Shown: positions 19,650 through 30,730, numbered from the stretch's first letter. The stretch: 64,000 nt of DNA from Planoprotostelium fungivorum (GCA_003024175.1 MDYQ01000075.1:43101-107100); one strand, 5' to 3'. The notes: generated by a model not told the origin, from the letters alone. A program made the numbers and translations.

Positions 19650-21033
19650 ATGGAACTCATCGATCACAACGAGTGCGCCGTAGCCGATCGTGACCTGCCG
19701 TATCTCAATGGTCTACCCGCATCGAAGGTTTCCGATTACTTGCTGGGAAGAGATCGATCCTGGCTGACCGATTCAGAAGGTGCACGAGACGATACAACTC
19801 ATAGTGTTCTAATCGACGTCGATAGGTGATTATGACGAGCTGGATGACGAGGACCTCTTGGAATATCTGGGACTGCCTCACGATGGTCGAACTCCAGTTC
19901 TATTGACGGATCTTCTTCCTCAACAGAACTCTTCTCTCATCAGCAGCTCTGCATTCCTGAAGAATAGTGGTCACATTTCATCCGTTGAAGCATCGGATCT
20001 CTCGCTGGACAGGTGAAAGACAACTTCATCACAACATCCGACTGAGATTGAAAGATCTCTCGATGTTTTAAGACAGAGCTTGGGTATGGTTGATGATGAC
20101 GATGTGTTGATCGTAAAGCCAACTGAGGAGAAGGAGAAACAGACAAGATGTTTCATCTGTTTGGAAGACTTGGTCGATTGTGAAGATCCAACCACTGTGG
20201 AGGTAAACCATTAATGCACTTCCATCGTGTGATTCTGACTTTTCCAGGGATGCAACCACGTCTTCTGTCGAACCTGTCTCGCGAATTACATCGACTTCAA
20301 ATCGAAAGACGCTCAACGTCTTTACCATCGAATCACATTGATCACCCGCGAATCACCCCAAGTGAGATGGATACTTGTCTGATTCGATCTCATCATCGAA
20401 GGTCGTGAGGGTCGAAGACATCAACGCTTACGGTATCTCTTGCCCTGCATCTGACTGCACTCATGTGATGCTCATCAATGAATTGGTACCCGTTGCAGAG
20501 ATGTCCTCCATCCAGAGATTCCTCAACGTCTCTAGAAACCACACAGAAGACTTGGAACGTATCAAAAACTTGACGCCTATCAACGAAGAGAAACCTCGTG
20601 CGTATCTTTACAATCGTATCACATGATTCGTCCATCATCTCACGTCCGATCAGGTTGCTTCTGTGGTTCCCAAGACATCTACACCATTCGATACGGTCGA
20701 CTCCGTTGTGCTCGGTGCCACGCTGTTTTATGTCCACAATGCATGGAGAGACATCCCCGATGGAGGGAATGTGGATGGGTGAGACCAACCAAAGGGCCCA
20801 AGTTTGAGGTGTTCAATTACAGTCAAAGAGTCATCCAGTGTCCGCGTTGTCAGATGGCGGTAGAGAAGAACGAAGGATGCAACCACATGACGTGTCGATG
20901 TGGAGCCCACTTTTGCTGGAACTGTGGAGAAGAGCAAGAGCTCAGCACTGTCTACCAGCACACGGGACGATGTACAACAAGCCGAGCGGAGGTCATCAAA
21001 TTGAATGCATTCAAGGGTAAAAAGAGATACTGA
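19650..21033 (+). CDS. RBR (RING-between-RING) E3 ubiquitin ligase
   Basis: Transfers ubiquitin from an E2 through a thioester on its RING2 cysteine. After an N-terminal region of about 150 residues with no recognised domain come RING1 (CFICLEDL...GCNHVFCRTCL...CPASDC), the in-between domain (CFCGS...RCARCHAVLCPQCMERHPRWREC) and RING2 (CPRCQMAVEKNEGCNHMTC...CGAHFCWNCG). The cysteine of GCNHMTC aligns with the catalytic Cys of HHARI and parkin, so the enzyme looks active. Introns include 19780-19825 and others splitting the RING1 Zn ligands; TGA at 21031-21033. The tail after RING2 is short, so the ligase lacks an Ariadne domain; it could be a simple RNF14/RNF144-like or lineage-specific RBR. 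Confidence 0.92.
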
Positions 21034-21100
21034 CGATCATCTTGTCTCTTTTTTGATGTCCGTCGTGATAGACGAACGATTTTATCCATTGCTCGTGTTA

Positions 21101-21224
21101 TTGTGCGGCCCATGCGAATATTGACCTTTCTTTTTCACTCGGTACGATAACGCAAAATCACCATGGATACTCGTCTTCTTAACGCGCTTTTTTAAAAAGG
21201 TAAATAATCGCTTGGGCCGCACAA
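21101..21224. mobile_element. MITE-like element with TA flanks (Tc1/mariner type)
   Basis: 124 bp with terminal inverted repeats: left TTGTGCGGCCCATGCGAATA; right, read inward, TTGTGCGGCCCAAGCGATTA. TA dinucleotides sit directly outside both ends (21099-21100, 21225-21226), as left by Tc1/mariner transposases. It has no coding capacity. A related half-element is near 57570-57667. Confidence 0.7.
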
Positions 21225-21597
21225 TATAACAGAGGAGACAGTCTCACTTCTTTTGAAGATCATTCACCCATGATTACACGTCGATCGACCACAACGTCTC
21301 ATCACATCTCGTGGGAGATGATCGACAAGTTGCAATGGAACGACTAGAAGAAACCCTGCGTGTGATTCTCCTCAATGAGTCGACCCGTTCTCTCTTCGAT
21401 GTCGTACGTCCCAGCAGTTTGACCTCAACTTTTTCTCGTGCGTCCTTCCGGACTTTTGTAAGAGCACAAGCGGATGTTGTCTTGATCTTCATTTTCATCT
21501 GATGACAACGGTTGTTCTACCTCATCCAGACGATTCATGTCTTCTCCTGATGAAAGTAGAGAGGGAGATGTGCGCGTGTATTGTGTTCCGAAAAAAT

Positions 21598-21665
21598 CGA
21601 CAGCAGTGAGATTTGAACTCACCACCCTCCTGGGACCGGATATACTAGTTTCGCATCTACAATGA
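21598..21665 (-). pseudogene. tRNA-Ser 3'-half copy (5' half missing)
   Basis: Read on the minus strand it has an anticodon-arm-like GTAGATGCGAAACTAG, a variable-arm-like stem, then the T arm and acceptor end GTGAGTTCAAATCTCACTGCTGTC-G. The last part is identical to the tRNA-Ser at 21819-21912 and is followed by a T6 run. No GACAGCATGGCCGAGTGG-type 5' half precedes it, so it is a partial duplicate. Confidence 0.65.
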
Positions 21666-21818
21666 CGAAATAAATACCGAAAAATCGAAACATTGGATAT
21701 TCGTTCGAAACGCTTGCAGTATAAATTCTGAAAAATAATAGCGTGAAAGACGACGTTCAATAACATGATATAGCGGTGTAACATCTTCCAAAAAGCATGT
21801 CTTAGCATGTAAAAAAGA

Positions 21819-21912
21819 CGACAGCAGTGAGATTTGAACTCACGCATCCGAAGATAGTAGATATCTATTTTTAGATTCGAGTCTACCGCCTTAACCACTC
21901 GGCCATGCTGTC
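21819..21912 (-). tRNA. tRNA-Ser (anticodon CGA) with a short intron
   Basis: Minus-strand reading: acceptor GACAGCA pairs with TGCTGTC, discriminator G as in Ser tRNAs, A box TGGCCGAGTGG, anticodon loop CTCGAA after stem GTAGA. A short AT-rich intron follows before the second stem strand TCTAC, then a long class II variable arm (TATCTTCGGATGC) and B box GTTCAAATC. A run of six T ends transcription. The class II arm and G73 support Ser over Leu. Confidence 0.9.
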
Positions 21913-21959
21913 TTGATGTGTGGTTTCTCTGTGTATAGTATATGTAACCCAAACATAAT

Positions 21960-22335
21960 ATCAGAAAGAAGCTGACCACAACTGATGGCATTGTGGGCAG
22001 ATTGTCAAGGACACACTTTCGCACAGTGGACACAACTCAATGACACATGCAGTGGCCAAACTCACCAGACTGAGCAGGACACCACAAGTCAGTGGTGTAA
22101 GGGACTAAACATTTCAATTAGCTTGACATTCAAGCTTGGTATGCTCACAAAGTTGTCAAGGACCAAAAGGTAAACCATGACATGTGTCAACTTAAAGCCA
22201 AGTCCTGCCAAAGGTCCTCCCTGCTGACAAGAAGAGGCCTTTGATCTTGAAGCAGATCTAGATGACACCCTCTCAATGACTTCCTTACCTTCATTGTATC
22301 ACTGCAATTCAATGGACAAAATGCAACGGAAGAAC
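21960..22335. other. CpG-depleted block of unknown origin
   Basis: From about 22000 to 22330 I count only two CpG dinucleotides, while neighbouring 330-bp stretches typically carry about twenty. Words such as TGTCAAGGAC recur (about 22001 and 22152). A 62-codon frame at 21985-22173 has no recognisable product. The composition is foreign to the rest of the window. Confidence 0.55.
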
Positions 22336-22339
22336 TGAA

Positions 22340-25130
22340 TCAGGTAACCATTGACAGCTTTGACACAAAATGATCATCATGTGATGCAAAGTGACAATTC
22401 TTCTCTTTATTTGCCCTCTTTGTGTGGTGATCACCTGTGACCAAACATCTGTTGAAATAACATCTCAACCTATCTCTGTCAGTTTTACCTTCACACATGA
22501 CTCTTCTCACTCTCTCATCATCTTCATCTCCTTCTTCTTCATCATCACCGTACATGTCACCATCTTCATCGTCATCGTCATCATCATCATCATGTCCGTG
22601 ATAGTGTCCTCCGTATTCGTCATCTTCCTCATCATCTTCCCAATCATCCATCTCATCAGAAAATACCCTGTCCATCATCAACATCCATCGATCATCAATC
22701 ACATGAGTCATCAATCACATCACATCACATCAATCACATGAGTCACAACACATCACAACACATCACAACACATCAATCACATGACATGACATGACATCAC
22801 ATCATGATCTTCACCTGATTCTGGATACGGTGTTCGATGCAGGTAGTTCACCCCATTCGACCGTACGGATGAACCTCTGATCGTAGGTCACATCGATGAT
22901 GTCCTCCTCTGAATTGTAATCCATCGCAGCCAGTGGACCACTACCGTTGAACTTTGATTCCGAGCCAAAGTAACAAGAGATCGTGGGCCTCACCGCTGGC
23001 TTCTTATTTCTGGGTAGATCCTTCTGTTCCTATCTACAATGAGCCAACGGAAGAACGGAAGAACGGATAATCGGAAGAACGGAAGAACGGATAATCGGAA
23101 GAACGGATAATCGGATGAATGTACCTTGAGGACACCGCAGTTGTTGCAGAAGGGGTCAGTGGATGGTACTGGATGAGTGCAGTGTGTGCAGATGTGATCG
23201 GATGGCTTAGGCTTGGCGCTGCACATCTCTTCTCCGTCGATGTGATGCTGATCTTCTATGAACTGTGATTGTGTCACGACCCGATGATGATGATGAGGAT
23301 TGTGTCATCATGATGAGCAAGATCGGCAGATGATGCTGCTGATGAATACAATATCGTCATCAGCTGATGATACGTGATGAGATCGTGATCACCTCCACTT
23401 GATCGAACGAGAACTTGAAATTTCCCACGCTCGTCCCCAATTTCTGGATGACCTCCCCGTAACTCTTCATCCCCTCCATCTGCGGCTACCCCGGCGTCAC
23501 GAATATTTGCGACGCCTCCCTCACCTTCCCCGTGACATCCGGAGGAAAACTCAGCACCGCCTTCACTTGTTGGGTTGTCTCTATCAATAGTCTCTTGAAG
23601 CAAGTGTCGTCTCTTAAGCTTTCGATCAAGTGTGGTCTCAGTTCTTCATAATCGATGTCTTCAGTCGGTGTGAAATTTGCGTCACATAAGAGGTAGCTGG
23701 GGGAGGAGGGTGAGTGGCGAGTTGTAGTGCGGGGTCACACCTGTGGAGGACGGGGATGGTGTCGCAGTGGACTCGGGTCTGGAAGGACCGTACAGTTTTG
23801 GCGGGAAAAGTGGGGCCGGTGGCAGAGTGTAGATCATGGATCCCTCTCAGGTACATCGATTTGAATGCCTCCCCTGTCTCTATCAGTCTCCGATTTACAT
23901 TTCTCCTTTTCATTTGTTCTTCATTTCAAATAAATCTCTCTTATTCTTCTCATCTATATCGGATCGATTTATATCTTCTTCTCCCTTCTACATCTGATCT
24001 ATTTCTTCTCTATTTCTCATCTTCAAACTCTATGCCACTCACCTTCAGCTTGCATCATGGCTGTGATCATCCTCTCGATCTCGATCGTCTCTGCCATGAT
24101 GAAATATCTTCCTTGTGTAGATATCTGCTCCCCAGGTGTGAAATCTCTTCGTAATCTCCAGCTGCAGCGCTCTTCGGCAGTTACGCATACACGGCGTGTG
24201 TAGATGGGAGGGGAGACGTTCGTATCGAAGACCAAGAGACTCATATCATCTTTCAATCTGTCGATTGTGAATCGATCGTCTTTACTCTCGATGTGTTCGG
24301 TTCATCATGTGATGATCATGCAGCATGTTGGTGATCATGCTTCATGTGATGATGTGATGTAGACATCATCATCATCAGGTCGGACGTTCACGTTGTGATG
24401 GATGGACTCACTCGTAATAGATCATTCCCTTGATGTCCTTCACTTTCACGTCCCATCTCATGAACCTTCCCGCCTTGAACTTTTGTACCAACTGGTCCAG
24501 AATCTACATCGCGTCAGATCTCTCCTTCTCTTTTTTCATATTTTCTCCAACTATTTTCTCCTATCTCTTTCGATTCTATATTCTCCGTAATTTCCTCACC
24601 TTCTCTACTTCTTCTTCTCCCTTCGCTCCACGGTTGGCCGTCTGTGCGTTCAACTGCTCTGCCTTCTCCACGCAAAAGTAAAAGTGAAAGAGAGAAGTGG
24701 CAGGATCGTATTTCAACCTCGTCTGGCCCTCGTAATCGTGATCAGGCGACCACTGACCCACTCGAATTCTTCCCAACGGAATTCCGGGCTGATATTTCGA
24801 TGAGATCTACGGTGGTGTGTCACTCACCTGAACCCAATCGTCATGAATGATCTTGTCTCGATCGCGGCGGTAGTGTAGATCCTCGTCCCACGTTACGATC
24901 TCCTGAATGGTTCGTCAGATGCAGTGAGACAGCGTGTGGGGACGATGGACATCGATTGGATGGGAGAGGAAAAATTTTCTCTTCGTTCGGTTGATCATAC
25001 GATCGATGCCGCTTTCGTGTGGATGTGAAGAATAAAAGTGAATAAAATGTTCTCGTGAATTCACCTGATCCATGTCATCGTTCCAGAACGGAGCCATCTG
25101 GATGACTCTGCATTCGCAGGAGTAAGACAT
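22340..25130 (-). CDS. Unrecognised multi-exon protein, zinc-ribbon and acidic tail
   Basis: Start MSYSCECRVIQMAPFWNDDM at 25130. Spliced segments: EIVTWDEDLHYRRDRDKIIH, PGIPLGRIRVGQWSPDHDYE, ILDQLVQKFKAGRFMRWDVK, KDDMSLLVFDTNVSPPIYTR, ETGEAFKSMYLRGIHDLHSA, DYEELRPHLIESLRDDTCFK, MEGMKSYGEVIQKLGTSVGN. A zinc-ribbon follows (CTHCTHP...CNNCG, about 23150), then DYNSEEDIIDVTYDQRFIRT and a long Asp/Glu-rich C terminus. The final exon may end at the stop at 22340 or slightly earlier. Exons are consistently open and intron ends good, so the gene is probably real, but I know no family with this order. Introns hold simple repeats (22690-22800; 23047-23117). Confidence 0.6.
22690..22800. repeat. Simple tandem repeat CACAACACAT / CACATGACAT in an intron
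   Basis: Degenerate units of CACAACACAT and ACATGACATGACAT follow one another in a minus-strand intron of the acidic-tail gene. The sequence is pure slippage-type repeat with no other signal. Confidence 0.8.
23047..23117. repeat. Short tandem repeat GGAAGAACGGATAATC in an intron
   Basis: About four to five units of GGAAGAACGG with interspersed ATAATC lie just upstream of the zinc-ribbon exon of the minus-strand gene. Confidence 0.8.
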
Positions 25131-25151
25131 GCGATCCTTCCACTCGACCTC

Positions 25152-26089
25152 TCACCTGGCTTTCTTCGTCTCCAGTAAGCTCTTGCATCGATCGTGCATT
25201 TCCTTTGGAAACGTCACGTTCGGTAGACGATTGAGGGTGGGGCACTGAGACACTGCTCTATCTAACATGGCTTTCGAAGGCTGAGACGGGTGCAGCCACT
25301 TCTGTTCGATGGCGTTCTGAAGAGGTGAGATCTCGTGTGGATTCATGCGATGGACGAGATGGATGCATCTCTTGCGTTCATTGTGATGGAGGGATGGATC
25401 ACCTTGATGTCTTTGATCACGTGGGACAGAGCGGGTTCTTTGTGGGCTGCTGCCACCTGAAGAGTCAGATGAGAGAGATGTGGATATGAGATCGATCACT
25501 TGATAAGATGGAGCGGCCATGATGGCTTGGAAGGTATCGACGAAGAGGGCACTGTTGAGATTGCTCAAGATGGGCTCCCAAGTTTCGGGAGAATGCATGC
25601 TCTCCTGAATGAACATCAGGAGAGGACGATCGGGCGATATGTGACACACGTGAAAGAGATGGTGGATGGCATGATATTGAAAGTCTTCATCGTCCTCGTC
25701 ATCATCATCGAATCCTCCGCCCATCATCGCTGCAAAGAGATCTTCCATTCCACCTGTCGATTTATCACTGACAAACTCGTATCATTCCATCGAAGCGAAA
25801 GAAACTCACGTGGCATGCCTTTGGGAACGTTTCCACGTGCGTGAGAGTGTCCGTGAGAATGGGAGTGATCATGGCTGTGCCCGTGACCCCCACAGGGACC
25901 ATGTCCATGACTGTGCGAATGATCGTGTGAGTGATCGTGACTGTGATTACTGCTCGTACTGGGCTTCTCTTTGGGAGCTTGTTTGGGTGCTTGCTCCTGC
26001 ACCTCAGGTTCTGATTTTGGGGGATCATTCTTGTGCTTAGGCTTGGCCTTCTTCTTGTTTCCACCTTTCTTCTGTCCCCCTTTTGCCAT
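25152..26089 (-). CDS. His-rich N-terminus protein, function unknown
   Basis: Start MAKGGQKKGGNKKKAKPKHK (Lys-rich), then a HSHDHSHDHSHSHGHG stretch that could bind Zn, Ni or Cu. After an intron comes MEDLFAAMMGGGFDDDDEDD and helical segments (QYHAIHHLFHVCHISPDRPL; NAIEQKWLHPSQPSKAMLDR). The last exon reads LLETKKAR-TGA at 25152. That TGA overlaps a GTGAG that looks like a donor, but splicing from it breaks the next frame, so I end the gene here. The next gene's Met is only about 20 bp away, so a single gene with a sequence error is possible. Family not recognised. Confidence 0.6.
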
Positions 26090-26411
26090 TGTTGCTGATG
26101 ACGATGATCGATCCGACAGCCGATAAATTTTACCATCTACAACGGTCAATTTGCAATGAGCAGCGTCACGGGCCAAGTGTTGTACATAGGCGAAATTATG
26201 GTTAGATAAAGAGACGAAGATTAGCCGTCCTTCCTGAACTGGACGAGTGATTTATCAGACTATTACTGGACAGTTCCTTGCGAGAAGTTGCAATGTAAAC
26301 CAAAGACTTCGATGTCGTTTAGGGAGCCTTGAAAGAAGCAACATTTGTCGTGAGGACATCCCAATCTAGAGTTACTCGTAGGCCACTTCGATCTTTCATG
26401 TGTTCATTTTT

Positions 26412-26546
26412 GGCCCCTACTTTTTCCTTGACTTTGACCACTGACCATTGACCGCACCCTCGGTTAGTTAGCCGTGATGTTCACGTGAGTTACCGAGAAT
26501 ATGTCAGTCAATGGTCAAGGTCAAGGTCAAGGAAAAAGTAGGAGCC
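26412..26546. mobile_element. MITE-like hairpin element with 8-bp target duplication (hAT type)
   Basis: 135 bp whose ends are long inverted repeats: left GGCCCCTACTTTTTCCTTGA; right, read inward, GGCTCCTACTTTTTCCTTGA. Similarity continues inward to CATTGAC, about 40 bp per arm. Identical TCATTTTT copies flank it (26404-26411 and 26547-26554). An 8-bp duplication is the hallmark of hAT transposases. No coding capacity. Confidence 0.8.
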
Positions 26547-26711
26547 TCATTTTTCGATGAAATTTTGCCACACGCATTTTGACAATTGTCCGCGGACAAT
26601 TGATTACCTTTTTTACTGGTTAGAAATGTCAACGTCTCTTCATCGTTAGAATTCTAGACAACGATCGTCATTCTGACCATACAGAAACCGCACACCCTCA
26701 CTCAGTGCAAC

Positions 26712-28232
26712 ATGAGAAGCCAAGTCCTCTTCTGCTTTATCCTCTGCCTCTCTGCTGCTTCGGCTGGAGTCTTCACGTGGAACACCACCTTACCAGGATG
26801 TTCTGCTTCGATTGGATACATCGACTTTAACACGGCAGCATGCTGGAATGGTGGTGGGTTGGTATGTAGACGGATGACTCACCTAATCATCATCTGACGG
26901 AACGCAGGCCCCATCTGTTCGAGACACAGCTGTCATCTCCCTCAACACATTCTCCTTTGGAATCTCCATCTCATCCGATATCAGCCTCGCTCGTCTCACG
27001 ATCCGAAACTCTCTCGTGATGATTTCGGCCGGCGGTACGAATGTGACATTACATGTTTGTCTTCAAAGTCTCACACGCAATAGGTCTCTTCTATCTCTCT
27101 CTTATTGGGAAAGCTCATCTTCAATACGACTACTGCCAACCCTTCTTCCCTCATGGCGATGGGTTCCACCGTCTCCACCCTCTCACCCAGTCTGTCCTTG
27201 AATAGTCTGAGATTCGTAAACGCGTCGCTGGATGTGAGCAGCCTCAGTCAATTCACCCTAGACTGTCCTTCCGTATCATTAGAAAGGAGTTTTACCATTC
27301 TAGCACCGACGACACCCGTCCGGATCACATGGATCTTGTGTGTCTTCCATCTCCATCTGCCCCGTCACCGCTGACACGAGACAGTGATTCCATGCTCATC
27401 AACGGTAACATCACAGAGACCCACGCAGTCCATCACGTCTACACATCGAACACGAACGCCACCATCACCACCAAAAACTATCCCCTCAGTAGCAGCGGGC
27501 CCCTCTACCTGTGGAATTCTCAGTCCACCGTTCACTTCTCTTCGCTCGAATATCTCCTTCAAGCACCACAAGTCATCTTGGCCGAAACCGTCACTTTCAA
27601 CAGCAGCAGCTCGCTCACCTTGAACGAGACTTCCTCGGGGACCCTGCCGACCATCGACGCATCATCATCATCGTTGAACTGGTCCACTGTCGTCTTTGGT
27701 ATCGAAGATGTATTCCCATACTACCAGAGTGAGTCTCCGTCGAGAAGAAAGATTCACGTGATGCAACAGTGAATTTCACCCTCGTCATCGCGAAGACATT
27801 GAACGCCGATCCTTCTAAGGTGACTGTGCAGCCGAGCAACGGTGATACCAGTTGTCAAGGCCCCGCCGATGTGATGGGTAAGTTGGCGTCGGGCACACGT
27901 TGGTGATACTGACTCGATCACAGTCGTGAACGGATAGAGTTTAGTTCTGTACCTCGCTGCTTATGCGGTGAAACCGGTGCAAGATTTCAAGGTAGTGAGA
28001 GGCAACACGCCCGATCTCGTGAATGTAACTTTCACTCCCATAGTCGGATGATGTCTAGATGGTCTCTTTTGCATCTCACGATGGTGAAGATATCGTTAAA
28101 TTGATGTCATTGCAGGTGAGATATACTGTATCAGACGACAGTCATAACAGTAACATCCACACACAATTGACCGACACCACCACCGGCACTCACGTCTACT
28201 CTTTAACCTTCGATTATGACATGAAGACGGGA
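26712..28232 (+). pseudogene. Secreted adhesin-like protein, copy 1 (decayed 3' half)
   Basis: The signal peptide MRSQVLFCFILCLSAASAG is intact. Exons encode beta-rich, Asn-glycosylated repeats (AVISLNTFSFGISISSDISL; LSLNSLRFVNASLDVSSLSQ; NITETHAVHHVYTSNTNATI; VHFSSLEYLLQAPQVILAET). From 26835 on the sequence is a near-identical copy of 58310-59824. The 3' part has a TAG replacing the His codon of VVNGH (about 27935) and other changes, so the C-terminal half is probably lost. A short secreted form could still be made. Right-handed beta-helix surface proteins are a plausible comparison, but this is inference. Confidence 0.7.
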
Positions 28233-28444
28233 TACCCTCCATCGGATGTGTGGCCCGATATCCTGCCCCTCTCTGAATCAAGACCTCAGTCGATTCGACA
28301 CATCCACCCATGCAGACCATCATTAGAGGTGTTCTACAGTGTGGATCTCTACCATCAATGTCGACACCTTGTTGCAGATCTTTAACCCTTCCTACGTCGC
28401 CAAAGTGCCCGGGACCCGCGGACGTGGCCGATGAATGAAGACAC

Positions 28445-29290
28445 TTACACTCTCGATCTGACTCTCCTCAGTGGTGAATGGACCTGATGTGATTGCATCA
28501 TCTGCAGCTCTGACTCCGTGCGATATTCATTTAGTCCTGTCTTTTTCTTCGATGAGATTTTCGTCACCGATGATCTCGAAATTGTCAGCACGAGGTTGAT
28601 CATCAGAGACGAAAACTCCATGAATAAAAGCGTCAAAAGTGGCTTTGAACGCACCATCACTGTCCGACACATGGTTCTCAATGGGATAATAATGGAGGTG
28701 CAATATTGTAGACTGTTTATTGTATGCGATTGAATCCCTGCGATACAGGCATGCTGATCCACATGCTCGACGGGAAACTGCACGGTAACGTTGACAGAGT
28801 CAAGGGTAACGCTCGAGCCGGTGTTCCACAGTGTCAGAGGTGAAGCACAAGTATTGGACATGGTGATGATGGCAGTCGAAAACTTGGCACGGTATCAGTG
28901 TGAGATCGCGGCGGTTTCTGCGATATTTCCAGAGATCGACATGCTGTCACTGTCGTGAAGTCAGGTGAGGATGTTAGTTGTTAATTGATACTGACAAGTG
29001 CCATGTGATCAGAGGTGTCTGCACGGTCAACCCGCTGTCTTGAACGAATACGGAGGGACAGAAGAGATCCAAAGTGTATTGGATACCGAGGTAGAGCATT
29101 GCGTTCGAGAAGATGAGCTGGCCGACGGACAGCGTGCTCTTCATGATCGGCACGAGAGCAGAACCTCCATAGAGTGAGGTGGAGGAAGAGGACGGAGAAT
29201 CCGTGTTGTAGGTGAGCTGAGATCGATTGACCAGCGTGATGGAAGTTCTGCACATCAGTTATGGTGGACACGTTCGAAGGGTTTAAATAA
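28445..29290 (-). pseudogene. Third adhesin-like gene or fragment
   Basis: Minus-strand segments resemble the neighbouring adhesin family in style: SITLVNRSQLTYNTDSPSSS, KSTLSVGQLIFSNAMLYLGI, SVFVQDSGLTVQT, then FSTAIITMSNTCASPLTLWN and SSVTLDSVNVTVQFPVEHVD. No signal peptide or continuous spliced frame could be established. It is either an intron-rich gene with uncertain edges or a decaying copy, pointing toward the + strand copy at 26.7 kb. Confidence 0.45.
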
Positions 29291-29439
29291 ACACATCCGC
29301 AGTGGTTCGATATGTGTCGTCCGTCCCTTACATATCCTCGGATTGAATGACTCTGTCGCGATATGGAGGTAAGATCCCATCTCTCAAAATCCCACATGGA
29401 ATACTCCATTCAAGATTATCACATTCACATTTTCGCATT

Positions 29440-30360
29440 CACATATCAAGACATGGGGTGTGAATACATCAAGCTCTTTTCGAAGGAGGAAGAAGAGAAG
29501 ATGGAGGCCAGACCTCTACCAAAGATTCACACCGGTAATCTCTTGAAGGTGATCTCTCTCAACGTTCTCCCTCGTGACCAATGATCCGATCGTCCTGCAC
29601 ATCAAATCGGTGGACGAACCATTCAAGTTGATGGATCCGATCCCATCAGATACACTGAAGGGTGCGTGTTAGATGCTGAAGCTGTACAGCCGCCATCGAC
29701 GATGCGGAGAATATCATGAGAGAAGGAAGAGTGATGTTGGACATCGGAATGCACATCGAGCTGTGCAGATGAGATCGTATCAGCGGTTCATTCTCTTCCC
29801 ATCGCAGTCTATCGTTCACACCGTGCTGAATCGAAATGAGGTTCTTAACGGCTTGCTCGAACATGGATTGCCTCTCACAAGGCGTCGATATTTCTTCCGT
29901 TCTCTTGACTGATTCTCCAACCAATCTACTTCCGCACAAGGAAGAGAAGACGAGTTTGAAGGATCTCATCCATCCCTCCGGTGACCACCTCACCCTCATG
30001 AACGTATTTCGCCGATTCCAAACGAAGAAGAACAAGATGCAATGGTACATCGACGTGCACCTCGATATCGATATCCTACGAGAAGCCAAGCATGTGGGTC
30101 GACTCTTCTTCGTATTGTTCAACTGGGTCAGAACAAAGAGCGCATATTGGACAACCTGCTGCGAGCTCGATTCAACACTGCGGATCTGAACAGACAAGAC
30201 GAAGACCGATCAGATGCAGTCATCAGCGCCCTGTGTGCTGGATACTTTCACCGAGTTGGGATGGCGAGAAGTCCCGGAGTCATCGATCACAGCTTCACTT
30301 GGCTGATGGATACACAGAGGAGAGAGGAGGTGAAACATGAAGCTCACGATGATCATTGAA
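29440..30360 (+). pseudogene. DEAH-box RNA helicase C-terminal relic (HA2 + OB fold)
   Basis: Out-of-frame segments follow the DEAH-helicase C-terminal order: CEYIKLFSKEEEEKMEARPL (start of the winged-helix/HA2 region), FKLMDPIPSDTLK, a degraded LYS-AAIDDAENIMREGRVML, CADEIVSAVHSLPIA, HPSGDHLTLMNVFRRFQ, LLRIVQLGQNKERILDNLLR and SDAVISALCAGYFHRVGMAR. Frames change without good introns and there are internal stops (for example after MHIELCR). The RecA domains, including the DEAH and Walker motifs, are absent upstream. So this is a truncated pseudogene rather than a helicase. Confidence 0.7.
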
Positions 30361-30466
30361 GTGGACAGACGATCTCAAGGATAAGAGACTTCTCACAGCA
30401 GCATCAACCGTTAGAAGAACTAGGGATTGAGTGTTCATGCGGAAAATCAAGCATTGAATCACGTGG

Positions 30467-30730
30467 ATGAGGTTTCTTTTCGTTCGAGAGTTTCGTTCTA
30501 ATGGACGATCAGGTCCAACTGAAGCTCGACGCGGGCCGTCCCTGTGGTTCGTCGAACCGGACGTCAACCTCATACTGTTCAGCAGTGGAATCATCACCGA
30601 TAAACCACACAACAGAACGATCAAGATCAATCTCGTCACGAAAGTAACACCTTCTCAGTTGGAGAGGGGTGCCTCAGAATGGGTGAATGATCGAATCTCG
30701 ATAGATTTGACTCACGCTAGAGCAGTGTAA
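30467..30730 (+). CDS. Hypothetical small protein
   Basis: 87-codon frame just upstream of the nucleotidyltransferase-like gene; it ends TAA one base before the next ATG. The C-terminal part (PSQLERGASEWVNDRISIDL) looks coding-like, the N-terminal part less so. It may be an upstream exon or a relic. No family recognised. Confidence 0.3.
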   Translation: MRFLFVREFRSNGRSGPTEARRGPSLWFVEPDVNLILFSSGIITDKPHNRTIKINLVTKVTPSQLERGASEWVNDRISIDLTHARAV

